DNA of 64,000 nucleotides from NCBI GenBank assembly GCA_032249695.1, contig JAVVHE010000001.1:186001-250000 (forward strand), in the 5' to 3' direction. The notes below the pieces were generated by a model, which saw nothing but the letters and a program-made list of their open reading frames with translations, was not told the DNA's origin and made no database searches. Position numbers and translations under genes: made by a program. This DNA comes from JAVVHE01 sp032249695. GTDB taxonomy: Bacteria; Pseudomonadota; Alphaproteobacteria; Sphingomonadales; Sphingomonadaceae. Positions 44,189 through 53,016 of this stretch are shown here, piece by piece. Within the stretch, counting starts at the first letter, position 1; each line of letters starts with the position of its first letter.

Positions 44189-44740
44189 TCAAGCCTTGCG
44201 GCGATGGCGCAGCGCGATCGCGCCAAAGCCGAGCAGGGCCACCGCGATGGTCCCGGGCTCGGGTAATTCATCGATGATGACGGGACGGACGTTTACGAAT
44301 GCTGGCCCGAATGCCGCGTCGTTGTACACCGCAGTCGGGGAGGCGGTTGGGCGGAGCACGCCGCCGCTGACCAGCGCTGGGCCAGTGAAACCGATGCCGA
44401 ACGCGTTCGAATAGCTGATGGTGAAGCCACCGCCCTGATTTACGGGATAAAAGATTGCGAGGATTGCGGTCGGCGAGCCGAGACCAACCGAAGCGAAGGA
44501 GATGACGGCAGGCTGCTGGAATGTGAGCTGTTCGCCGTTCATCGTCCCGAGCAGTTGGTCGACTACCAGCCGCAGCGAGTAAGACCCTTGCGAGAACGAA
44601 TTGCCGTTGACGGTCACTTCAAAGGGCAGCTGGACCGCGCTCACGGGCCGGGCCGCGAAAACCGCGCCTGCAACGAGTAGCAGCGTATCGAAACGCACCG
44701 GCAATCTCCCCCCAGAACGCAAACGCAAACGGAATTTCAC
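44189..44740 (-). CDS. PEP-CTERM sorting-domain protein
   Basis: 183 residues. Signal peptide with TLLLVAGAVFAARPVSA, a beta-rich body (FTISYSNAFGIGFTGPAL), and an intact sorting tail: ELPEPGTIAVALLGFGAIAL followed by RHRRKA. Such proteins are exported and processed by an exosortase, often linked to exopolysaccharide; no exosortase gene is in the window. It is the only intact one of three PEP-CTERM-type genes here. Confidence 0.88.
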   Translation of the reverse strand: MKFRLRLRSGGRLPVRFDTLLLVAGAVFAARPVSAVQLPFEVTVNGNSFSQGSYSLRLVVDQLLGTMNGEQLTFQQPAVISFASVGLGSPTAILAIFYPVNQGGGFTISYSNAFGIGFTGPALVSGGVLRPTASPTAVYNDAAFGPAFVNVRPVIIDELPEPGTIAVALLGFGAIALRHRRKA

Positions 44741-44918
44741 ATCGGTTTACACAACCTCGTAACCCGTAACAATATTTTCATGGTAAACGGGCCTGAATAA
44801 TTTCGCGCTCGTATCGCGCGGCTGCGATGTCGCGGCGCGCGGCACGGCTCGCCCCGGAGCGTGGGTCCCTCTATATCTCACCGCTTGACCTCGCGCCCTC
44901 GCAGGCGCATCCAAAACG

Positions 44919-44933
44919 GAACAGATTGGGAAC
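44919..44933 (+). promoter_or_regulatory. SOS box (LexA operator) upstream of uvrA
   Basis: GAAC (44919-44922), seven bases, GAAC (44930-44933): the reverse complement of the alphaproteobacterial LexA site GTTC-N7-GTTC. It ends four bases before the uvrA ATG and overlaps the ribosome site region. A possible -35 TTGACC is at 44885-44890. LexA bound here would block RNA polymerase just downstream of the promoter. Confidence 0.8.
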
Positions 44934-44937
44934 GGGG

Positions 44938-47928
44938 ATGCTGACTCACATCCAGGTCCGCGGCGCGCGCGAGCAGAATTTGAAGGGCGTCGACATCGAC
45001 CTGCCGCGCGACAAGCTCATTGTGATCACGGGGCTGTCGGGATCAGGCAAGTCGAGCCTCGCCTTCGATACGATCTACGCCGAAGGCCAGCGGCGCTATG
45101 TGGAGTCGCTGTCCGCCTACGCACGGCAGTTTCTTGAGCTTAGCTCTAAGCCCGACGTTGATCATATCGAGGGTTTGAGCCCGGCGATCGCGATCGAGCA
45201 GAAGACAACATCCAAGAACCCGCGCTCGACAGTGGCGACCGTCACTGAGATCTACGATTATATGCGCCTGCTGTGGGCGCGGGTAGGCGTGCCGCACTCG
45301 CCCGCGACCGGCCTGCCGATCGAGGCGCAAACGGTCAGCCAGATGGTCGACCGCACCATGGCGCTGCCCCACCGCACGCGGGCCTTGCTGCTGGCGCCGG
45401 TCGTGCGCGGCCGCAAGGGTGAATATCGCAAGGAGCTGCAGAGCTGGCTGAAGGACGGATACACCCGCGCGCGGATCGACGGCGAGCTGATGGAGATCTC
45501 GGACGCACCGGCGCTCGACAAGAAGAAGAAGCACGATATCGAAATCGTCGTCGACCGTATCGTCATCGGGCCAGATATCGGGACGCGGCTGGCGGACAGC
45601 TTCGAGCAGGCGATAAAGCTGGCTGATGGACTGGCGATCATCGAGCCCTACGTCCCTCCCCGGACCGGGGCGGGGGACGGGGCAAAGGCTGGAGGAGGGG
45701 GGCCCGGCGATGCGGAGCTGCCGTTTCAGCCGATCCTCTTCTCCACGCGCTATGCCTGCCCGGTCAGCGGCTTCACGCTGCCGGAGATAGAGCCGCGGCT
45801 GTTCAGCTTCAACGCGCCGCAGGGGGCGTGCCCGGCGTGCGACGGGCTGGGCGAGAAGTTCTATTTCGATCCGGACCTGATCGTGCCCAACGGCGCGTGC
45901 AGTCTGCGCGAGGGCGCGATCGCGCCGTGGGCCAAGTCCAACCCGCCCAGTCCATACTACATGATGCTGCTGGCAAGCCTTGCCAGCGCGTTCAAGTTCA
46001 GCCTGGATAGCAAGTGGGACAAGCTGCCCCAACATGTGCGCGACGCGATCCTGAACGGCACCGGTTCCACCGCCGTTCGCATCCGCTATGAGGACGGGCG
46101 GCGCAGCTGGGAGGTGGAAAAGCCCTTCGAAGGCGTGATCCGCAACCTGGAACGGCGGCTGACGAGCACCGAATCGCAGCAGGCGAAGGACGATCTCGGT
46201 CGCTACCAGTCCGCGCGCCCCTGCGAAGTTTGCCACGGCGCGCGGCTGAAGCCGGAGGCGCTGAGTGTAAAGGTCGGCGGGGCGGACATCTCGTCGATCA
46301 CCCGCCTCAGCGTGCGCGACGCACTGCCGTGGTTCCGGGCGTTGCCCGAGCGGTTGACCGACAAGCAGAACCAGATCGGAGGCAAGATCCTGAAAGAGAT
46401 CTTGGACCGTTTGGGATTCCTGGATAATGTCGGGCTGGATTATCTGAATCTCGATCGCCGCAGCGGGACGTTGAGCGGCGGAGAATCGCAACGTATTCGT
46501 CTCGCCTCGCAAATCGGCAGTGGTTTGTCTGGCGTGCTATACGTTCTCGATGAGCCGTCGATTGGCCTTCATCAGCGCGACAACGATCGTCTACTAGCAA
46601 CGCTGGTCCGTCTGCGTGATCTTGGGAATACCGTCCTTGTCGTCGAGCACGACGAGGACGCCATCCGCGCAGCCGACTGGGTGGTGGACATGGGGTTGGG
46701 CGCGGGCGTGCACGGCGGCGAGGTGATCGCCTCCGGGCCGCTCCAGACGATCCTCGCCGCGCCGCGAAGCCTGACGGGAGACTATCTTTCCGGACGTCGA
46801 TCGGTGCCGCTGCCGACCAAGCGCCGCAAGGGGACGGGCAAGTGGGTGACGATCGAAGGCGCACGCGGCAATAACCTGCAGTCCGTCACCGCCAAACTGC
46901 CGGTCGGCGCGATGACCTGCGTGACCGGAGTTTCGGGCTCAGGCAAGTCCACCCTCACGATCGACACGCTCTATGCCGCTGCCGCGCGCGCGATCAACAA
47001 TGCGCGATTGCCCGCTGCCGCGCACGACCGCGTGACGGGGCTTGAATCCTTCGACAAGATCATCGAGATCGACCAGTCACCGATCGGCCGCACGCCGCGG
47101 TCCAACCCCGCCACCTACACCGGCGCGTTCACCAATATTCGTGACTGGTATGCGGGCCTGCCCGAATCCCTTGCCCGTGGGTACAAGCCGGGGCGGTTCA
47201 GCTTCAACGTCAAGGGCGGGCGGTGTGAGGCGTGCCAAGGCGATGGAGTCCTGAAGATCGAAATGCACTTCCTGCCCGACGTCTACGTGACCTGCGACGT
47301 CTGCCACGGCAAGCGTTACAACCGCGAGACGCTGGAAGTGAAGCACAAGGGGCATTCGATCGCCGACGTGCTCGACATGCCGGTGGAACAGGCGCTGGAA
47401 CTGTTCCGCGCGGTGCCGCCAATCCGCGACAAGCTGGCGATGCTGGCCGAGGTGGGGCTGGGCTATGTCGCAGTCGGCCAGTCCGCGACCACGCTGTCGG
47501 GCGGCGAGGCGCAGCGGGTGAAGCTGTCGAAGGAGCTCGCGCGGCGCGCCACGGGCCGCACGCTCTATATTTTGGATGAACCCACGACCGGCCTGCATTT
47601 CGAGGATGTGCGCAAGCTTCTGGAAGTGCTCCACGCGCTGGTCGAGGCGGGCAATACCGTCGTAGTGATCGAGCATAATCTGGAGGTCATCAAGACCGCC
47701 GACTGGGTGCTGGACCTAGGGCCGGGCGGCGGCGACGGTGGCGGGCGGCTGGTGGCAGCAGGCACGCCGGAACAGGTCGCGGCCTGTCCCGAAAGCTGGA
47801 CGGGGCGCTACCTGGCGCCGCTTTTGGAGCGCAACTCGTCTCCCCGACACGGGGAGGGGGACCGAGCAGAGCGCGGTGAAGGGGTCAGCAAGCGCCGCGC
47901 CCGTGCCGACCGTGTCGCAGCCGAATAG
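44938..47928 (+). CDS. uvrA: Excinuclease ABC subunit A
   Basis: 996 residues from ATG 44938, next to GGGG. Damage-recognition ATPase of nucleotide excision repair. Two ABC modules: Walker A GLSGSGKS at 32-39 and GVSGSGKS near 664-671, LSGGE signatures in both, and zinc motifs CPACDG, CEVCHG, CEACQG and CDVCHG. Two stretches stand out: residues about 239-262 (Gly/Ala/Asp-rich) and the C-terminal 30 residues, each encoded by a related G/C palindrome. It is preceded by a LexA box. Confidence 0.97.
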   Translation: MLTHIQVRGAREQNLKGVDIDLPRDKLIVITGLSGSGKSSLAFDTIYAEGQRRYVESLSAYARQFLELSSKPDVDHIEGLSPAIAIEQKTTSKNPRSTVATVTEIYDYMRLLWARVGVPHSPATGLPIEAQTVSQMVDRTMALPHRTRALLLAPVVRGRKGEYRKELQSWLKDGYTRARIDGELMEISDAPALDKKKKHDIEIVVDRIVIGPDIGTRLADSFEQAIKLADGLAIIEPYVPPRTGAGDGAKAGGGGPGDAELPFQPILFSTRYACPVSGFTLPEIEPRLFSFNAPQGACPACDGLGEKFYFDPDLIVPNGACSLREGAIAPWAKSNPPSPYYMMLLASLASAFKFSLDSKWDKLPQHVRDAILNGTGSTAVRIRYEDGRRSWEVEKPFEGVIRNLERRLTSTESQQAKDDLGRYQSARPCEVCHGARLKPEALSVKVGGADISSITRLSVRDALPWFRALPERLTDKQNQIGGKILKEILDRLGFLDNVGLDYLNLDRRSGTLSGGESQRIRLASQIGSGLSGVLYVLDEPSIGLHQRDNDRLLATLVRLRDLGNTVLVVEHDEDAIRAADWVVDMGLGAGVHGGEVIASGPLQTILAAPRSLTGDYLSGRRSVPLPTKRRKGTGKWVTIEGARGNNLQSVTAKLPVGAMTCVTGVSGSGKSTLTIDTLYAAAARAINNARLPAAAHDRVTGLESFDKIIEIDQSPIGRTPRSNPATYTGAFTNIRDWYAGLPESLARGYKPGRFSFNVKGGRCEACQGDGVLKIEMHFLPDVYVTCDVCHGKRYNRETLEVKHKGHSIADVLDMPVEQALELFRAVPPIRDKLAMLAEVGLGYVAVGQSATTLSGGEAQRVKLSKELARRATGRTLYILDEPTTGLHFEDVRKLLEVLHALVEAGNTVVVIEHNLEVIKTADWVLDLGPGGGDGGGRLVAAGTPEQVAACPESWTGRYLAPLLERNSSPRHGEGDRAERGEGVSKRRARADRVAAE
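45655..45682 (+). repeat. G/C palindrome carried in frame inside uvrA
   Basis: CCCCGG (45658-45663) and CCGGGG (45665-45670) form a palindrome, followed by CGGGGGAC. About 22 of 28 bases match the unit at 47839-47866. It encodes a Gly/Pro/Asp-rich insert of about 20 residues that UvrA family proteins normally lack at this place. Confidence 0.65.
47839..47866 (+). repeat. G/C palindrome in the uvrA C-terminal extension
   Basis: Perfect arms CTCCCCG (47840-47846) and CGGGGAG (47850-47856) with loop ACA, then GGGGACCGAG. Same family as the unit at 45655-45682 and related to 52858-52888. Encodes SSPRHGEGDRAERGEG in the last 30 residues of UvrA. Confidence 0.65.
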
Positions 47929-48380
47929 GCCGTCCGCTTCCACGCAGGGGCAGGACGACCGCCCAGCCCCGCGGCCTCATGCAAGGTCCGCGCCGCCGAC
48001 CTCGCGGGCACACAAGCGGAGCTCAGCTGGACGCGGCCAAGCGCGCGCAGATCGTCGGAAGCGAGCTGCTGGCGCGCCCGGTCGCAGCCGCGGTGAGGGC
48101 GGCTGGTCGACCTGAAGGCGAGCAGATTGCTGACCGCGCGGCTGCGCGAGGCGGCGGCTGAAAAGTTCCAGGTGGCCGGCGACGGCGAGGACCGCGCACC
48201 GACGCTCGAGAACATTGACGCCGCACGCGACGCGCTGATCACCGTGCTCGAAACGCCGGCCGAGACCGACGTCGATCTGCTCGCGCAAGACTGGGGTTCC
48301 GGGAACCAACAACCAAGCTGGATGCCGGGCGCGGATTGCGAAGCGCTGTGCAGTCTAAGACTCGGCGGCCAGCAGCAGCG
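47929..48380. other. Convergent gap with an unassigned short frame
   Basis: Between uvrA and polA. A rightward frame (48127-48384) reads MLTARLREAAAEKFQVAGDG and then TLENIDAARDALITVLETPA. It looks helical and protein-like, but I recognise no family, it has no ribosome site and it runs into the polA stop. Upstream bases in another frame give AQLDAAKRAQIVGSELLARP, so it may be the remnant of a frameshifted gene. Confidence 0.4.
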
Positions 48381-51158
48381 CTAATGCGCCGCTCCCCATG
48401 TTCGGCCGAAGCCGACCTCGACGCCCAGCGGCACCTTGAGGCTCAACCACGGCTCGGCCGCGCCTGCCATCACCGCTCGGATCACCTCGCCAGCGCGCTC
48501 CGCCTCGGCTTCTGGAGCCTCGAAAACCAATTCGTCATGCACCTGCAGCAGCATCCGCGTGCTCTCGCAGCGGGCCGCCCGCAGCGCCTCGGGCATCCGG
48601 ATCATCGCGCGCTTGATCAGGTCGGCGGCTGATCCCTGGACGGGTGCGTTGATCGCCACGCGCTCGGCAAAGCCGCGCTCGGCCTGGTTCTTCGATGTGA
48701 TCTGCGGCACGTGGCATTTGCGGCCCAAGATCGTCGTCACATAGCCCTGCGCGCGGGCAAGCTGGTGCTGATCGGCGATATAGGCGCGGATCGCCGGATA
48801 GCGGGCGAAATAGCGCGCAATGTAGTCGCCCGCCTCCTCGCGCCCGATGCCGAGGCGGCTGCCAAGGCCGAAGGCGGAGATACCGTAGATGATTGAAAAG
48901 TTGATCGTCTTCGCGCGCGCGCGATGGTCGCGGGTCATCGTCTCGGGCGTGCAGCCGAACACTTCGCAGGCGGTGCGCGTATGTACGTCCTCGCCGCGTG
49001 AATAGACGTCGATCAGCGCGGGTTCGTCGGCGATGTGGGCGATCAGGCGCAGCTCGATCTGGTTATAGTCCGCCGCGATCAGCACGTTGCCGGGCTCGGC
49101 CACGAACGCCTCGCGGATGCGGCGGCCGAGTTCGGTGCGGATCGGGATGTTCTGCAGGTTCGGGTCGGTGGAGGACAGCCGCCCGGTCGAGGTCGCGGCA
49201 AGGCTGAAGCAGGTGTGAACGCGGCCCGTCGCCGGGTTGATCGCGGCCTGCAGCGCGTCCGTATAGGTCGATTTGAGCTTGGTCAGCTGCCGCCACTCCA
49301 GCACCTTCGCAGGCACGACGGCGCCGTCGTCGGCCAGCTTCTGAAGGATGCTCTCGTCGGTTCCGTAGGCGCCGGACTTGCCCTTTTTCCCGCCCGAAAG
49401 GCCCAGCCGCTCGAACAGCACCTCGCCCAGCTGCTTGACCGAGCCGAGGTTGAACGGTCCGCCCGCGGCCTCGTGGATCTCGCGCTCCAGCCCCACGATC
49501 GCCTCGCCGTAGAGCTGGCTGAGGCTCGCGAGCGCGGCGCGGTCGACGTGGATGCCTGCGCGCTCCATGTCGGCGACCACGCTCACCAGCGGCCGGTCGA
49601 TCCGCTCGTAGACGCGGGTCACCCGCTCGGCCGACAGGCGCGGCTTGAACAGCTGGTGCAGCCTGAGCGTCACGTCGGCGTCCTCGGCTGCGTAGCGCGT
49701 GGCTTGGCGGAGATCGACCTGCGCGAAGCTGATCGCCTTTCGGCCAGCGCCGCACACATCCTTGAACGCAACGGGCACGTGGCCGAGATGCTTCTCGGAG
49801 AGCTCGTCCATGCCATGTCCGCCGCGCGTGCCTGCCTCCAGCGCGTAGCTCATCAGCATCGTGTCGTCATACGGGCGCGGCTCGGGGAAGCCGTGCCGTT
49901 CCAGCACCAGCGCGTCATATTTCAGGTTCTGCCCGATCTTCAGCACGCCAGGGTCGGCGAACACCGGCGCCAGCACCGCGCGGACCTCGTCCAGCGTCAG
50001 CTGCGCGGGCCGTTCGGAGAGCAGCCCGTCGCCGCGGTGATCGAGTGGCACGTAACACGCCAGCCCCGGCTCGAGCGCGAGGCTTATCCCGCACAGCCCG
50101 GCGGTCATCGCGCCCAGCTCGTCGGTTTCGGTATCGACCGCGACCAGCCCGCGGTAGACTGCCTGGTCCGCCCACCAGCGCAGCCGCTCGCAGGTCAGGA
50201 TCAATTCGTAGGCGTCCAGATCGAATGGCTTTTGCGGCGCAACGGGCGCAGCGGTGTTCGCCGCCGCCGCGGCACCCGTCCCGATGAACGCGCCGGGCGC
50301 ATCGACCTTGGCGACCAGGCTTTTGAAGCCCATCCGGTCCAGGAACGCACGCAGCGGATCGGGCGGCGTCGGCTTCAGGCCCATGTCCTCGATCGGCATG
50401 GGCAGGGGCGCCTGGCAGTGCAGCTTCACCAGCTCGCGGCTGAGGCGCGCCTTGTCAGCGTGTTCGATCAGCGCTTCGCGCTGCTTCGGACGCTTCACCT
50501 CGTCGACACGCGCCAGCAGCGTCTCCACGTCGCCGAACATATTGATGAGGTCGCTGGCGAATTTCGGCCCGATGCCCGGCACGCCGGGGACGTTGTCGAC
50601 GGTGTCGCCCATCAGCGCCAGCACCTCGCCCAGCTTATCGGGGCCAACGCCGAATTTCTCGCGCACCTCGTCGGGCCCGATGCGCCGGTTGCCGAGCGTA
50701 TCCCACAGGTCGATGCCCTGCCCGACGAGCTGCATCAGGTCTTTGTCGGACGAGACGATCGTCACCGCCATGCCCGCGTCGCGCGCGGTCAGCGCATAGG
50801 TCGCGATCACATCGTCGGCCTCGAACCCTTCCACCTCGATGCACGGCAGGCTGAAGGCCCGCACCGCGTCACGCACCAGCGGGAATTGCGGGACCAGGTC
50901 CTCGGGCGGCGGCGGGCGGTGCGCCTTGTAGTCGGCGTACATGTCGTTCCGGAACGACTTTGCCGCCTTGTCGAACACCACCGCCAGGTGGCTCGGCCCG
51001 CCCTCGCCCGAAAGGTCCTTGACCAGCTTCCACAGCATGGTCGTGAAGCCATAGACCGCGCCGACCGGTGTCCCTTCCGGGTTCGTCAGCGGCGGCAGCT
51101 TGTGGTAGGCGCGGAAGATATAGCCCGAGCCGTCGACCAGATAGAGATGCTGGGACAC
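48381..51158 (-). CDS. polA: DNA polymerase I
   Basis: 925 residues with all three domains. 5'-3' exonuclease (about 1-290: VDGSGYIFRAYH, VSSDKDLMQLV, VPGVPGIGPKFA). 3'-5' proofreading domain with intact metal residues (VAVDTETDELGAM, IGQNLKYDALVLERHG). Polymerase domain with DYNQIELRLIAHI, RAKTINFSIIYGISAFGLGS and the catalytic LLQVHDELVFE. Works in gap filling and Okazaki fragment maturation. Convergent with uvrA, whose repair gaps it fills. Confidence 0.97.
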   Translation of the reverse strand: MSQHLYLVDGSGYIFRAYHKLPPLTNPEGTPVGAVYGFTTMLWKLVKDLSGEGGPSHLAVVFDKAAKSFRNDMYADYKAHRPPPPEDLVPQFPLVRDAVRAFSLPCIEVEGFEADDVIATYALTARDAGMAVTIVSSDKDLMQLVGQGIDLWDTLGNRRIGPDEVREKFGVGPDKLGEVLALMGDTVDNVPGVPGIGPKFASDLINMFGDVETLLARVDEVKRPKQREALIEHADKARLSRELVKLHCQAPLPMPIEDMGLKPTPPDPLRAFLDRMGFKSLVAKVDAPGAFIGTGAAAAANTAAPVAPQKPFDLDAYELILTCERLRWWADQAVYRGLVAVDTETDELGAMTAGLCGISLALEPGLACYVPLDHRGDGLLSERPAQLTLDEVRAVLAPVFADPGVLKIGQNLKYDALVLERHGFPEPRPYDDTMLMSYALEAGTRGGHGMDELSEKHLGHVPVAFKDVCGAGRKAISFAQVDLRQATRYAAEDADVTLRLHQLFKPRLSAERVTRVYERIDRPLVSVVADMERAGIHVDRAALASLSQLYGEAIVGLEREIHEAAGGPFNLGSVKQLGEVLFERLGLSGGKKGKSGAYGTDESILQKLADDGAVVPAKVLEWRQLTKLKSTYTDALQAAINPATGRVHTCFSLAATSTGRLSSTDPNLQNIPIRTELGRRIREAFVAEPGNVLIAADYNQIELRLIAHIADEPALIDVYSRGEDVHTRTACEVFGCTPETMTRDHRARAKTINFSIIYGISAFGLGSRLGIGREEAGDYIARYFARYPAIRAYIADQHQLARAQGYVTTILGRKCHVPQITSKNQAERGFAERVAINAPVQGSAADLIKRAMIRMPEALRAARCESTRMLLQVHDELVFEAPEAEAERAGEVIRAVMAGAAEPWLSLKVPLGVEVGFGRTWGAAH

Positions 51159-51217
51159 AGGGGGCGGTGTAGCGCGGGGTGGCCGTCAGCGCGACCCCCG
51201 GCTAAGCACCGGGGCGC

Positions 51218-51892
51218 ATGCGCTACGACCATATCTGCCACTGGCTCTTCGATCTGGACAACACGCTCTACAGCCCGGCGGCGGCGCTGTTCGGGCAGAT
51301 CGACGAGCGGATGGGGCAGTATATCGGGCGGCTGCTGAGCGTCGGGCCCGAGGAGGCGCGTCGCATCCAGAAAGCGTTCTTTCATGAGCATGGCACCACG
51401 CTGCGCGGACTGATGAACGATCACGGGGTCGAGCCCGCGCATTTTCTTGAGTTTGTGCACGACATCGACCTGAGCGTGCTTGCGCGCGACGAGCGGCTGC
51501 TGGCGAACATCGAAGCGCTGCCTGGCCGCAAGCTCATCTTCACCAATGCCGACACGCCTTACGCTAGAAACGTGCTCGATCGGCTGGGCATCCTCGGCGC
51601 GTTCGAGGACATCATCTGCATCCGCTGCATGGCCTACTGGCCCAAACCCGACGCCCGCGCCTACGAAATCCTGACGCGCGACTACGCGGTCGAGCCCGAG
51701 GCGGCGCTGTTCGTGGAGGACACCGCGCGCAACCTGAAGCCCGCAAAAGCGATGGGCATGACGACCATCTGGGTGGACAACGGATCGGAGCGCGGTAACC
51801 ACGACGCGCATCCCAGCTATATCGACCTGACGATCCGCCACGTCGGCGAATGGCTGGACGAGGTCGTGGCGGGGTTGAAGGAGGCAGCGTGA
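51218..51892 (+). CDS. HAD-family pyrimidine 5'-nucleotidase
   Basis: 224 residues. The SDT1/Phm8-like HAD group that dephosphorylates UMP or CMP: nucleophile Asp12 and Asp14 (WLFDLDNTLYSP), GRKLIFTNADTPYARNVL (motif 2), KPDARAYEI (Lys) and ALFVEDTARNLKPAKAMGM (motif 3/4). Divergent from polA; its stop overlaps the dapD start (GTGA), so the two genes are coupled. Substrate inferred from the subgroup. Confidence 0.9.
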   Translation: MRYDHICHWLFDLDNTLYSPAAALFGQIDERMGQYIGRLLSVGPEEARRIQKAFFHEHGTTLRGLMNDHGVEPAHFLEFVHDIDLSVLARDERLLANIEALPGRKLIFTNADTPYARNVLDRLGILGAFEDIICIRCMAYWPKPDARAYEILTRDYAVEPEAALFVEDTARNLKPAKAMGMTTIWVDNGSERGNHDAHPSYIDLTIRHVGEWLDEVVAGLKEAA

Positions 51893-52728
51893 ACGAGAGC
51901 CAGGCGCTGATCGCGCAGCTGTGGAAGGAACGCGACCGGATCGCGTGCGGAACCTGCGGCAAGGAACGCCGCGCAATCGCGGAAGCGATCGATCTGCTCG
52001 ACAAGGGCAAGGTGCGCGTAGCCGAAAAGCAGCCCGACGGCAGTTACCGCGTCAATGAATGGCTGAAGCAGGCGGTGCTGCTGTCGTTCAAGCTGAACGC
52101 GATGCGCACGATCGCGGGCGGCCCCGATGGCGCTTGGTGGTGGGACAAGGTCGACCCCAAGACCGCGCACTGGACCAGCCGCAATTTCGCCGAGGCGGGC
52201 TTCCGCATGGTGCCGGGTGCCTTCGTGCGGCGCGGCGCCCACATCGCGCCGGGCGCGGTGCTGATGCCCAGCTTCGTCAATATCGGCGCCTATGTCGGCG
52301 CAGGCACGATGGTCGATACTTGGGCGACGATCGGCAGTTGCGCCCAGATCGGCGCGAACTGCCACATCTCGGGCGGAGTTGGCATCGGGGGGGTGCTTGA
52401 GCCGGTGCAGGCGGCGCCGGTCATCATCGAGGACAATGTGTTCGTTGGCGCGCGTTCGGAAGTGGCCGAGGGCGTGATCGTCGAAGAGGGCTCGGTGCTT
52501 TCGATGGGCGTGTTCCTGGGTGCGTCAACTCCGATCGTCGACCGCGCAACCGGCGAGGTCCATCGCGGGCGCGTGCCGGCCTACAGCGTCGTGGTGCCGG
52601 GCACGCTGCCCGGCAAACCGCTGCCCGATGGCTCGGCCGGGCCGGGACTGGCCTGCGCGGTGATCGTCAAGCGCGTCGACGCACAGACGCGCGCCAAGAC
52701 CGGCGTCAACGAGCTGCTGCGCGATTAG
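51889..52728 (+). CDS. dapD: Tetrahydrodipicolinate N-succinyltransferase
   Basis: 279 residues from GTG 51889, overlapping the previous stop. Succinylates tetrahydrodipicolinate in the lysine/diaminopimelate pathway. N-terminal helical domain (VNEWLKQAVLLSFKLN), then a left-handed beta-helix (AHIAPGAVLMPSFVNIGAYV, GTMVDTWATIGSCAQIGANC, HISGGVGIGGVLEP) and a C-terminal VVVPGTLPGKP. A CGTC pair near residue 21 is not usual for the family. dapE does not follow directly. Confidence 0.95.
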   Translation: MNESQALIAQLWKERDRIACGTCGKERRAIAEAIDLLDKGKVRVAEKQPDGSYRVNEWLKQAVLLSFKLNAMRTIAGGPDGAWWWDKVDPKTAHWTSRNFAEAGFRMVPGAFVRRGAHIAPGAVLMPSFVNIGAYVGAGTMVDTWATIGSCAQIGANCHISGGVGIGGVLEPVQAAPVIIEDNVFVGARSEVAEGVIVEEGSVLSMGVFLGASTPIVDRATGEVHRGRVPAYSVVVPGTLPGKPLPDGSAGPGLACAVIVKRVDAQTRAKTGVNELLRD

Positions 52729-52848
52729 CGACTGTCGTCCCTCAAACAGGCAGCGGCCGGGCCAGGCATGATGGAACAGCCGCGAGCGGAAGGAGCGCTT
52801 CGCGGCCGCGCAACCTTCTCCGCCTGCGAACGCCCCTACGCCATTCTG

Positions 52849-53016
52849 CTACGCGGGGCGGTCCCCATCCCCCTGCGGGGGTGGAGACTGCGCGGCCTTC
52901 CGGGCACGGTCCTCGGCGATGTCGCGATTGACGCTCCACAGCTGCCACACGCCGATGCCGAGCGCGGCCACGACCCCGATCGCCAGATCGAGCATCCCGA
53001 ACACATGTTCGCTCAT
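52849..53016 (-). CDS. Small 55-residue single-pass membrane protein
   Basis: MSEHVFGMLDLAIGVVAALG, then IGVWQLWSVNRDIAEDRARK and a Pro/Gly/Asp-rich tail. One membrane helix (about 8-26) with a positive cytosolic flank. ATG 53016 overlaps the stop of the lipoprotein gene (ATGA), which argues strongly for translation. The tail is encoded by a G/C palindrome (52858-52888). Last gene of the leftward purE-purK run. Unknown function. Confidence 0.75.
   Translation of the reverse strand: MSEHVFGMLDLAIGVVAALGIGVWQLWSVNRDIAEDRARKAAQSPPPQGDGDRPA
52858..52888 (-). repeat. G/C palindrome in the tail of the 55-residue gene
   Basis: On the minus strand CCCCCGCAGGGGG with TCTCC before and ATGGGGACCG after. 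Shape and flanks match the uvrA units (CTCCCCG...CGGGGAGGGGGAC). It encodes the last dozen residues (SPPPQGDGDRPA). Confidence 0.5.
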
